From Aquila chrysaetos chrysaetos (lineage: Eukaryota > Chordata > Aves > Accipitriformes > Accipitridae): DNA of 64,000 nt. Under the pieces are notes generated by a model. That model saw only the letters and a program-made list of their open reading frames with translations. It ran no database searches and was not told the DNA's origin. The stretch is taken from NCBI RefSeq assembly GCF_900496995.4, contig NC_044016.1, forward strand, positions 25,276,932-25,340,931, in the 5' to 3' direction. Shown here in pieces: positions 35,051-62,300 of this stretch. The position numbers and the translations under genes were made by a program. How positions within the stretch are numbered: the stretch's first letter is position 1; each line of letters starts with the position of its first letter.

Positions 35051-38000
35051 GAGCGGACCCGTAAGGCCACGCGCGGCAGCGGATGTGACGCCCGACGGAG
35101 GGGGCGCCCGCCCCGTCCCCGGGGCTGGGAGGCGCCTTCGGGCTGGAGGGGAGCCCGCCCCTCCTCCCCCGGCGGCAGCGCGGGGGGACACCCCCCACAC
35201 CCCCCCGTCGCTTCGTTCTCAGCCGTCGCCGTCGCCTCAGGCAGTGTGCTGGCGGCCGCAGGCAGGCAGGCGGGGGGGGCGGGGCGGCAGAGGCCCCGCC
35301 CGCCCCAGCTCCCTCAGCCCGACAGCCTTCCCCCGTGACACACGGTGTGGAGGCCCGCTGCCTTTCTGCCTGTTACCTGCCCGCTATCCGCCAGAACTCC
35401 AAGGACGGACTCGCGTCGCGGTGGTCGTGATACTCCAAGGACGGTTTCGTGTCACCGCTTCCGCCATACAAAAGTACACCCAAAAAATCGCCACAGCGTC
35501 ACTACGGCCGGTCCTCTGCTGCTGTAGTCCGCATTAACGGCAGTAAGTACGCACCTCTGAGTGGATTTTTTCTACCAATACGCAAACCTTGGAAAGGACA
35601 GTAGCTCTCAGAACCACAGGAACGCTGTTGTTGAAAATGCGGTCACTGCTTCGCGTGCTGAAGTTCTGAGAACTGCTCCCGTCGCTCTGAATGTGTTAAA
35701 ATACTGGAAGCACTACCGTACAGCAGCGTGATCTACAGTCGGCCGAACCCCATCCCAAAGTCTGTGGTGGTCCGAAGGAGAGAGGGGACTTTGTGGGAAG
35801 AAAAACACAGAGCCACGTTTAAGGTAGTGTGGCCGCTCTTACTGAGGCTCTGGAACATGGGGACGTGAGGGCTGCAAGGTGACAGTAATCTCCTTGTGTG
35901 ACCTGACTGGCGGAGCACTAGTGCCCAATAGGTTCTGTCAGAAGGAACGAAATACAAAACTGAAGTTTAATTGGAAGTTAGGTTAGTTCTTTTAAGGAAA
36001 ACTGCGTTACAAAATACCTGTGTGTGATTTAATGTACAGAAAGATTTAGTCACAAGACAGGTTATTTATTATTGCCTTTGGGAAATAAGTGAAAAGAGGT
36101 AGGAATAAAAATTGAAGCTAGATATTGTGCCTAGGAAGGTACTTGAAACAAGTTCCTGTAACACTGTCCTGTCTTTAGTCTTTTAACGGTCTGCTCCGTT
36201 GTCAGTGACCATAGTTAAGAGTGGTTAAAAGTGTTATTTGCATCTAATCTGTTCTGTGAACCACACCAAAAGACTTACTGTGGTTGGGAGCAACTGGACA
36301 GGTAATTGTATTCCATGAGACACATTTAGTGTCTCAGACCTGCTCAGTCTAAGCTGTTGGCTATAATGAAGTTTCTTCCAGTGTACAGAAGTAGTTTTGG
36401 GAACAATTAAAAAAAAAAATATTTGCAGTCTGTAAAATTTCCATGACAGGTAAGAGAATTCCAACTGCACTGTTGTAGTACATAAACTCCCCACAGGCTG
36501 CAGCTGCTACTTCCACCCAAATTTAACCAGGAAATCAGAAGTCAGGTGAACCACAGGGGTAACATTTTATCCATGTGATATGCTCCACAAATGCAAAGTT
36601 GTTTGGTTACTTAATTATCAACACCTTATCAGTCTTTTTTTTATTATTTCATGTCTTAGCATATTTCCTCCCAGAAGAGGAAAACAGTTAGTTATAATAA
36701 AATTGCACTTCTAGAATTCACAGAAGAGAAATACTACAACTAATAGCACAGCTGATACTAGCATGCTGCATATAACAAAACTCACAGTCTTCAAGGGTGT
36801 CTTACAACTGAAGCAAGTTTGAGGCCTTTTAGAAATTACTAAAATAAAATTTGAAAATAATAGAAGTTACAATATTGGAAAGAACATACTGTGCTTACAA
36901 TGTGTATTTGCAAAAAAAGTGGAATCTTCAAAAGCATTTGGTAAAAACAACACACTTTGCTCATTAGGTTGGTTGTAGGCTTCTGAAATTCCAACTTTTT
37001 TGGTTTTTTTTAGCTACACCACAGCACCAATAAAGCACCTGCATGTGTTGAGAGATGGATTTTAGCTAAATTATATCTTTCTGCCTTCACCACTACATAG
37101 TATTTTCTGTATTACCATTACATGCAGAATAAAAAAAATGGACTTAGAGAAAGTTGCATAACTATTGTCTGTTCCACAGCCGTAGGAAACAGGCTGGATT
37201 TGACAAGTTTGCAAAGTATTCAGAAATTTGCAGAAAGATGGCTTGAGTGAAGAGAACACAAAGCAAAACAAACCCCACAAAACTTTAAACTAATTTTTCC
37301 TCACTTTTTCTGGCAAATTTAAAACATTAAAATACAGAAATAAACAGATTTAATCTGAAATATGCCTGCATCTTACATGAGGCATGGAGCCTTGTCTCAC
37401 ACCATCTTCGCTGGAATGGGAAAAGATTTAATGAGTCTAACATGCTTCAGGCCAGAGTATGCTGCCAAGTCCATAACCTTTGTAGATTTCAACAGCAAGT
37501 GCTGGGATGTTGTTTTCAGGCTCTTGCTTCCTCACTAAGTTTATCTGAGCACCTCCTCTACAAGAATAAAAGTCTATTTGAGTATCTGTAACCTATACAC
37601 AAAATTGCTAATCAAAATAATTTCAGTGGTTCAGAATCTGCCTCCAAGTAGTAACATTTCACCCAAAAAGAGATACTGGATAATCATCCCGCATAGACAA
37701 CAATGCTGTCTTTCTATCCCAAGGAATTAATGCTTGACAGAAGCAGTAATAGCTCTTAATGCTTCAGTCGAAAACGTGGTGGGGTTTTTTTTGGTTTTTT
37801 TTTTTTCCTGTTTGCTGCATGGATTTTTATTTGGTTTGCTTGAACAGTGATAGATACAATGACATGTTGAAGGCAGTGGTCATGGCTGCTTTTTGAGAGA
37901 CCCCTAATGCTGCCAGATATATAATATTAAAATTACTCTAATCCAACTTTTTTTTTTTAATCTTATCGTCAGGATGTAACTGTAGAACAGAAAGTCCCAG

Positions 38001-38550
38001 TAGTTGTTAGGAGTCCAGATGCAGCCTCAAGACAATGGCTAGAAAGACTTACCAACAGTGAGGAGATAGGATAAGTGAAGAATTTAGATTGTTACCTCGA
38101 AAATAACAGCAGCACTCTCCCCCCCCCCAGCAAAAGAAAAGGTGACATTTTGGTATCAAGTAAATTGGCTCCAAGTAGCTATTTTCAGGACTTTACCATG
38201 ACTACCAGAATTAGTTATCTGAAACCTCCTGGTTTTCACTGTGATTTAGCAAGACTAGGATAGGAGGATAGGCACACACTTTCCGTTTCAGCACATTTAT
38301 TTAGGAAGTAGCACTTCTGTTTACATTAGTTCTAAGAACTTGAGTCATGTCGTTTAGAAACCAAATGAGGTATTTACGTATTTATTGTTCCATCATCTGG
38401 TATACAACACCTGATTTTTAAAAAAAATTTTTTTTTAAAAAAAACAGCAGCAATTAAACCAGCTTCAGGTTTAATGAAAAGGCTCTTAGTTTTGGGCATT
38501 TTACCTGATAAACAGACAAGAAAACAGTAAGAACAGGACAAATGCAACAT

Positions 38551-38556
38551 TTTATT
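38551..38556 (-). terminator. SPAST: SPAST distal poly(A) signal candidate (AATAAA)
   Basis: AATAAA on the minus strand followed within 30 bp by TGTTGCATTTGTCC, a T/G-rich downstream element. It would give a 3' UTR of about 5.3 kb. Nearer signals (42764) are possible, so this is only a candidate. Confidence 0.35.
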
Positions 38557-39560
38557 GTGAAGCTAAAGCTATGTGACTGCTCATCATGCTTTTTTACATT
38601 GCTTATTAATAAAATGGTGTTTTAACATTTCAGAAAACATTCTTAAAAGAACAATGAAACAAAAGTGCTTCAAAACAACAAGATACAAGAGTTAACCCCA
38701 TCCCAGACTGGAGTCACCCAACATATTTAATGGGGGTGGGGTATAGTGTTTTGTCTTCGCCTTTGGTTTTTGTCATTTTAAACCAGATTTCTGAAAAATA
38801 CTGACTAGCCCTTCACATGAATAAAAAATTGAATCTTGTGGCAAAAACAGTTTCTATATTTCCAGTCCCTTTGACAGGTGTGCGAGTATTAGATGAAGTA
38901 CTTTCTTCCCCACGTCTAACAGTAAAAAAACCCACAGAACCGAGAGGCTACACCCCAGCATCTTAGAAGAATACGCCTATATTAACCAACTGCAAAGAAC
39001 ATTGCCCTTTTTCCTCAAAGCCGCTTCTCTGAAACAGGATTTTAACAAGTGCGTCTTATGGAGGCAAGGAAAGTCTTACAGCAAAACAAGGTTGATCACT
39101 GTAGTTTCCAGACATCATGTCAAGAATTTGCAAATCAAAAGATCAAACTCTGAAGAACCCACAGTGTTTAGCCAACAGATTTAATCCACTGAAGGAGTGT
39201 ATACCTTGCCAATTATTGCCAAACTCAGGAGGTAGTTATTGACAAAGTAAACAGTTTCTACTTTAAGACAGTTAACAGTTTACATGAGAAGCAGGAAAAA
39301 CACAATACACATTTCCCCATACTTCAGAAGATGATTTTGCATTTGCAGGAAGCGACAGTTTAACCTCCTCATCCTGTGGAATTATAGTTACAGTATTTAA
39401 AAGAAAAAATATTGACAAGAATATTTAAAGAAAAAAATTCTAGAAGAAAATAACTGATCCATTGGTCTTCTCTTAGGATAACCAGCAGATCACCCTAAGC
39501 ATGAAAATTCACACAGATGAGTAAAACAACATCCTTCAACACTAAATAGCAGCTCAAGAG

Positions 39561-40208
39561 AACCTAACAATGAAATCAGCAACCACCTCTAATTAGCACA
39601 ATGACCGAGATAACTAGTTGCATTCACTACCTGCTTGCTACTTTTCATTCCGTTTTTGATATCTGGTAGAAGTCCCCGCCACTAAAAACATCACAAAAGC
39701 TTGAGACTGCCACAGACAACGAATCAAGATCTGTAACCTACAATAGCGCTTGCCACCTCCCAAAGCTGCCACATGCAGAAGCATCGCTGAAGCACTGGAG
39801 CAGCTAGATAAGCACGTTTTAGGCACAACTATGCATTATCCATGTCTTGGGTACGAAAGCACTGTAAGAATCTAGGGCACAAAGTTTCACCATAGGTGGT
39901 TAAGGAAGCGCCAAGTAGAACGCTGCTTTCCATACTGGTTGCAGAAGAGACATCTCAGTTAAATGTGCCAGCATATCCGACTTCAGTACTCCCAGTAAAA
40001 AGTACTTAAATTTCACAGGAGGGACTTGGCAGCAATGCCAGCCAGTGCCAAAACCCGCTTGTTTAGAATAGAAAAAATACTATTTATTCTGCACCAGAAG
40101 GTGAGGTTAACTGTCTGAGTAAGTTATACATATAAGAACTGTCATTTTAAAAACATTTGAGGGAATCTAGCAGTGAAATCAGCAATGGCCTCCAATTAGT
40201 ACAGTGAC
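39561..40208. repeat. 45-bp sequence present twice, about 600 bp apart
   Basis: 39561-39605 and 40164-40208 align without gaps with 36 of 45 identities; eight of nine differences are transitions. The shared core includes TGAAATCAGCAA and AATTAG. Flanking sequence does not align. The repeat family is not recognised. Confidence 0.65.
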
Positions 40209-43200
40209 AACAAATTCCTTCTCAGTTCAGAGATCCCATTCTTTTCCTTTTTGAAGTGTTACTATCACATTTATTATCTACATAAAGTAAGTTGCAGGGC
40301 CATATTCAACAAAACTGTATTAGCAACTGACTTTCTGAAGTAGAGTCAGTAAGACATCTCAGGGGCAGAATGCCTATTTCTAATACACTGAACTCTGTAA
40401 AGTCTAAGAAACTAACAGGACAGAGACTTATGTGTGCATAAATATCCTAGTTTAAGGCTTATCTTTAATATTCAGCGTTGGTTTTGTCTTAGCTGCAAGG
40501 AGATAATCTGTACAGGTTTGGTGTACTCTACAGAAAAGACAACATTAGTAAAGGGAACATCGTTAACACATGACAAATTCTTGTGTTAAGGAGAAAGAGC
40601 ATCACACAGTGCCCGAGTTCTTCTCTCCTGTTATGCCATGAAAAGCAGCAATCTGCTGCCTGAGAAGACATTGTTCTTCCAAAAAGGCAAAGCTGCATGA
40701 AGAAGGTTGTTAAAAAAAACAGGCATGGATTGGTTTTTTTATTCCCTCCAGTAACTGCTACACTTTAAGTCAGCAGAACACACTTGCAGAGGGCCAGACA
40801 AACTGCTTTCTAATCATCTCAAAAAAGTGGGTCAATTCAAGGAGAGGGGAGAAAAAGAAAAAAAAAAAACAAAAAGGAAGAAAAAGGTGGTTTGAGAGCT
40901 AACACAATGGTAATATTTCCAAAGGTTAAAAGCATCCAAGCTGCTGTCCTGCTTGTCCTATCTTAATTCAAGATGCTGTATTAGAACACAATCTGATTTT
41001 ATGGCAAATGCAGGTGCAAAGTTCTATATAAAATACCATAGATTTGGGAAATACAGGGTTTGGGGGGGGGGGGGGGTGTTAGTTGGTTTTTTTGGTGGTT
41101 GGTATGGTTTTTTTCAGATAGGCTTTTATACACAGTTAATCCAACGCATAGATGAAAATCACAGGGCTGGGACTTAGTACATGTAAAGCAAGCAACCAGA
41201 AGATACAAGATAATGCCTTAAGGAGAACAGAATTATTCTTAAAATATACTATTCAAAAAAATAGCATAAGACAGACATTTAAAGGCGATGTATGAACCAA
41301 ATGGCACTTGGTCATGTGTTAAAAATCCAGCAGCTGAGGGGCAAACTGATGTTGCAGAACAAAATTAAGTTCTTATTACTGTGTTCTAGAAATAATTTAT
41401 AGAGCTGTAGTTCATCCATTATGCAGAAAACAATCGGGGCAGAATAGATAACCAAAAAGCAGTCGTACCAGTCACACAGATTCTTTTGACCTGAACTGGT
41501 TGTACAAAGAAGTGAAAGGGCTAGTCCCTTTTCTTTCTGAAGTAGCAGCCGAGACTTCTGACCCTTTGTGCTGCGTGCTGGTGGTGCTCTAGCAGATGGG
41601 AACTTGTACCTCCGCATCTCAGGTACCTATCACATGCCAATAGGCATGTATTTGAAATAAATACTGGTATGTTCCTCAAAACTAAGTGGAGGAAAACAGA
41701 ATTTGCTAACAAATATTTAGGAACACTCAAAACCAGAAGTGTTACCCTCAAAGTTCTCATTTGCAAAGGATCTCAAGGAAAGTTTACAAGCTTTATGAAT
41801 AGGAAGACTAAGGGCCTTTCTTAGTTGTTTAGCTATCTGGCAGACGCTAATAGAACAGTAATATTCATCCTTAGCACTATGAAGTCTACGACAAATACGG
41901 ATCAAGTCAGCCAGGAATTTCCAACAATAGATATGGTCTACTGAGGGCAGAACTAAGGCAAAGCAAGCAATACATGAGATTTAAGAAACTGCAATCTTTT
42001 AGCATTTCTTACTTCTCCAGGGAAGTGAATCAGGGGAATGGAAGTCACATGTTTCATTTACATCAGACATACATTTGAGAGAGTCATACCCTTAGAAGGC
42101 TAGAAGAGGTTTAGTTAGACTATTTCAAAAGGCATACTAGTGTAACACAATCTTCTCTGATTTAATTGCTTTTCATCTTAAGATCAGTTAAAAGCATCTC
42201 TGGGTCAAAAAAACAGAATCCCAAACATATTGCATCTGTGTGTCTCAAAAGTTTGACACAGTTTCTGCTATTTAGTACCCAATACTACACAGTGAGCACA
42301 GAGTCCTCTCTGGGTATTACTATACTTACACTGCATCTATCAGCTAGGAGTTTTTTTCATATAGATTTTTATATATATAAAATATATTATTTATAGTCAA
42401 CTTTCAGGTGAGTAGTCCCAGAAGTATTTGACTTACTCCTACCAATAAAAAATAAGTTAAATGAAAAATTAAGAACAGAATTTTCTTTTAAGACCAAAAC
42501 TAAACAAAGCTTATAACTCAATTTAGTTTAAACAACTGTAAACAATATGCACTTTTGTAACATCACTAAGTTGGGAGAGTTGTCTTTTTTTTTTTTTAAG
42601 AAAAAAAAAAACAAACCAAAACAACAACAATACCCAAATAAAAACCCACAAACCTGCTCTAAAAAGGAACTACTGCTCTGCCTTGCAAACATCTGTGTTT
42701 AATCCATGTGGAATTTGTAAACAAGTTGTCAGGCCTTTAGAAGTAAAGGCAAAGATGTTTTCCTTTATTACAGTATTTAAAGGCTATCACTTAAGTGGTT
42801 TTTTTTAAATAGCTTGTCATTTATATAATAAAAACAAGTATTTGTACAAAGATGCAGTTTCTTTTTAAAAAAGCAGATCAGTTGAGTGTTTCATACTTTA
42901 ATATATAAACCAAAACATATGAAAGCTATAAAAACATTAATGTGTGCCATGTATTAAACATGTAGCCTTGTATTTTAATGCTTACATGTGTAGATTAAAA
43001 AAATTATCACAATGGAAATTTTACTTTCAATTATCATAAACAGACCAAAATACAGAGTAGAAACACGTCATTTCTGAAACTTGACAATTAGCATCACTTA
43101 CTCTCTCAAACAGCAGCTGGGCTTCCAAGTTGTACACCATAAGCGTAAGCTAACATTCTACCAATAGAAGCGTTACAAAATGCGTTAAGAGAAAATACTG

Positions 43201-43906
43201 CCAGTAAATGAATGTCTTAGTCTATTTTTTTTATTTAGTAATTTTTTTTAAAAGACAGTTTGAATGGGTTTTATAGGGTTGGGTTTTTTTGCTGTTCTGC
43301 TATCAAAGGTCTTTAAAACTGTTCTGTGAACAATACAGTCACATTACAACTAAACAAAAAGACAAATAATAACAGACCAGCTGCTTTTTACATTTTAATA
43401 ACCATAATTCCCCAATGCTGTTCTTCATTTCTGCATAGGGAAATTGTTTTATTTGGCACATTAAGGATAAAAAAGTCAAAAACTGAACCAAAGTTTACAA
43501 ACCTCCAATTGTAAGTTAGTAGTTATAAGGAAGCAAGCCAGACATCAATGTCATGGAAAAATTAAAAACAAAAAGCCACACGCACAACATAGGGAAAAGG
43601 TTTTCCAATGATCAATATCATCAGAGCCTTCTAGCTGAAACAAAATACATACATTATTGTTCAAACCATAATCAGATTGCTAGGAATCTTATCTCAAGTC
43701 CTATTGTGCTCTTAACAGTGTGTAAATCCTCACTAAATGGCAAGGAGGCTTTGATGAACACATTTCACATTGTATAATTTTTTCTTAATCTCAAGTTTTA
43801 ATGCAGATACTTAAAGATCTGTAAAGTCCTGTAAACTCTGGCTGCTTTCCAGTAGCCTGTACCAATTGCTCCTTAGGCAGCACTTTGTTTCACTTCAAGT
43901 AGTGTT

Positions 43907-59328
<15,422 letters not shown>

Positions 59329-62300
59329 CTATAAAGAAAACCAATGTTGTGAGAACATTTTCAGCAGTCATACTTCTACCATCAATTCTAACTTGAAGAC
59401 AGTATTGTTGAGACATATAATACAGTATTATAGCAGAATAATACAAGTTTTTGAAGAGGTTTAGTATTTTTAAGGGGATATTAACTGTAGCTTTCTCCTA
59501 AAGTTAAGTTTTGAATTTTTAGGAGCTCTCAAAACCAACACTAGTTAGCCATCTTAGAAAAGCTGGAGACAGCTTAGTCCTGTAACAAGGGAAGAACACC
59601 ATCTATTCCTTTAGTGAAGATGACAGAACACAAGCCAGAAGATTTTCCTTCCCAAGAACTCCTAAAAATAATCATTATAATAATCCCCAAATTTCAAGCC
59701 ATTAGATTCAGAGCATTCATTCCTTAAGTGATGTTAGCAGGCTAGCTACTTTGGATGCTAGCTAACACTATCAGCACCTTCCACACAGAAGCTTCTCCAA
59801 GGCACTTTAATTTGGGAAAATTAAAATAGTTATACCTGCAAGCAACTACCAGGAGCTTTTTTTTACAACTTGATTGCACTTCAGGAATCTCAAGGTGTAA
59901 GTAAATTCTGAATGGACAGCTCTGAAACAGCTTACCTTCCTACATTTAAAATTAAGTCTTAAAATATTATATTATACCACTGAATTCAATTAGGAAGGCC
60001 ATTTTGGTCCAGAGTAACTGAAATAGCACTTGATTTCAACATTCTCTGTATGGGATACATGATAAAATAAGGTTCCTTGGCACAGAAATGGCAAGTATAA
60101 AACATCAAAACAGAGACTAAGAACGTGCTACAGCAAGCATGCAGGTTGGTCAGGCTCATTAATGATTAGAGCACAGCATCAGATTGGTTTTTTTTTCTGG
60201 TGGGAATACAGTACTGGAAACTGTCTAGTACAGTACTGTTGTCTGCAATGGAAACTGTAAATACTGCCTTATTTTATATCCTTTTAAAAGGGTTAAGGAG
60301 CCTTTTGATTAGATAAGAGAAATATAGTGTCAGAGGTAAGGAAGCTCAAGACAGATTTCACCTACAAGTTTCTTCACTAAGATTTCTAAAATCTGCAGCT
60401 CAGTTTGACTTGTTAGTCTTAAGCAACAGGCCAAAGAACTCTGATTTTTAAGGAAGTTAATGACTCTACGAAGAATTTTTAATTTATAATATTGCAGTTC
60501 AGTGAAAAATACTTTAAGTAGAAAGCCTCATAATTTTGAATGTTGTGTTTAAAAAATTCAGATAAGAATTCTTCAATGAAACAGTATCATGGAAGGATCA
60601 ATTAATTACTACCATGTTCTCAGCCTCTTTAAACATAAAAGTCTTGCATACTACCAAGAGCAAACCTTTATGCAGCCTGCAGTTATCCATGCATTGAACT
60701 ACTTGGCTAACAAGCTTCTAAAGCCTTTCTTCAGTCACAAATCTATGCCTTTTAAGTTACAAGAAACTCTGCAGGGGTTATCATAAACAATGCAGATGTA
60801 TCAATATGCAAAAACCAAGAGAACTTCAAGAATATGATTAATTAGATTAACTACATTTATCTGCAAGACACTTCTTGTAAAAACAAAACAAAACACCCCA
60901 AAAACCAAAACACAAAAAAAGGCCAAAACACAATTCCCCCCCCCCCCCCCAACACAACAAAAAAAGCCCCTACTAAATCACACACAGATCCAGAGCTGAT
61001 TAAATTTACTTAGTTATTATTGCACAGAAATTTCCAAGTCAAAAACTTTTCAAAATTAGGCATACTTAGTAACTTTCAAGTTCAAAAGGCAGTATATGAA
61101 TCTATTAACCTAGCTACTCAACGGTTTGGTCCAATTTAATAAAAAATAGCACTCAGTTTGGTTGTTTTTTGTTGTTTTTTTCCTTCAGCCTCATTTGGAC
61201 AGCTAGCTTAAAGTCAACATGGGAAGGCTTCAAAAAGCTGAAGTAGTTTTTCTCCATCTCCTTCACCCTAACATGTTGCTCAACTATGACACTTTCCCAG
61301 AACTACCCCCATTTATTGAGAACAATACACACACATTGCAATTTTGAGTATCATAAAATTGCACAGGTAAGGAGTATTTCAGGAAGCTAGAAATATGGGG
61401 GGGGGGGGGGGGGGGGGGGGGGGGGAGAAAGGTTTAAATACAAATTATGATTTACTCTAGCTGTACCTCCAGGAATCAAGACCACTAAGTTTACATGTGT
61501 TCTGTGGTCAGTCCTGATGGGTAGCACAGGAAGTAGCACTGATGAACTACTCTTGAACACAGTTGTTCAGTGTGAAGTCCAGAGGGAAACTTCATTTTAT
61601 ACACAAATTTTCATTGAAGCAGCAAATAAAAATGTGATCAAACTTGTCAGAATTAGTTTATCCAGGGTATACCTGTTTCTAAAGAGTGAAGTGTTTAAGA
61701 ACACATGTATCGCTCTTGTCAGACTGATAGCCCCTATTATTTCATTATGTAAAAATATTTATTTTGCTGTAACAAATGCAAAACCCCCCCAAAAACACAT
61801 TTCTTATCCATTTGTATTTGTCATCTGCTGAAAGACGGAAAATATGCTGCAAGTGGCCTTAAAACCTTTGTAATATCTCCAGCAGCCTTTTGCCAAATGT
61901 TTCACCATTCCATACAAAACAGTAGGAAGTGCCTAAAATACATTCTAATCACAAAGACAGACCATGGTATTTTTTCAAGTGTATTTGAAACACTGAACAA
62001 TTCAATTTTCTACTTCATATATACTTATAGGATAGTAATAGGGGCTTGATCATTTTGATTTTACCCTCTTAATTCTTGACTGCAGAGAATAATTTACTTC
62101 AAAGCTCCAAGCTAACGCCACTAGATCACAGAGAAGTAATAATTATCTGGTCCTGAAAGCATCCCTGCAATTTTACTCTGTCATTCAAATATAAATACAA
62201 CAAACAAATTACGAACAAGTAAGGAGCAAAATTTTGTCTGAGGTTTTCTGCTGGTTAGATTGTGATAATCTGCAGACACACGTGCCCAATTTCAGACTCC

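Larger units (their letters stand above)
34250..35560. promoter_or_regulatory. SLC30A6: CpG island promoter of SLC30A6
   Basis: About 1.3 kb of extremely GC- and CpG-rich sequence, in sharp contrast to the AT-rich surroundings. It covers the 5' UTR, start codon and upstream region of SLC30A6. It contains GC boxes (for example GGGGCGGGGCGG near 35277), two ETS-type CCGGAAG motifs and an RFX-like X-box. No TATA box was seen. No gene on the plus strand could be recognised starting here. Confidence 0.85.
35561..43906. other. SPAST-SLC30A6 intergenic interval with probable SPAST 3' UTR
   Basis: 8.3 kb with no coding exon on either strand that I can support. The right part must hold the SPAST 3' UTR on the minus strand. 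Minus-strand AATAAA candidates lie at 42769-42764, 38556-38551 and 38301-38296; the middle one is followed by T/G-rich sequence. A 45-bp sequence occurs twice (39561-39605 and 40164-40208). A 15-G run lies at 41062-41076. Confidence 0.55.

Noticed and set aside
35004..35064. Plus-strand ATG with an Arg-rich short frame (MRSRKRRRRL...), as if a divergent gene started here
   Set aside because: It stops after 20 codons, has no donor in frame and lies on the transcription-factor motifs of the SLC30A6 promoter. A bidirectional non-coding transcript remains possible but has no sequence support.
34689..35537. 282-codon plus-strand open frame across the CpG island
   Set aside because: Pro/Arg/Gly/Ala-rich translation caused by high GC (few stops); long overlapping frames exist on both strands; no domain; it overlaps the SLC30A6 promoter and start.
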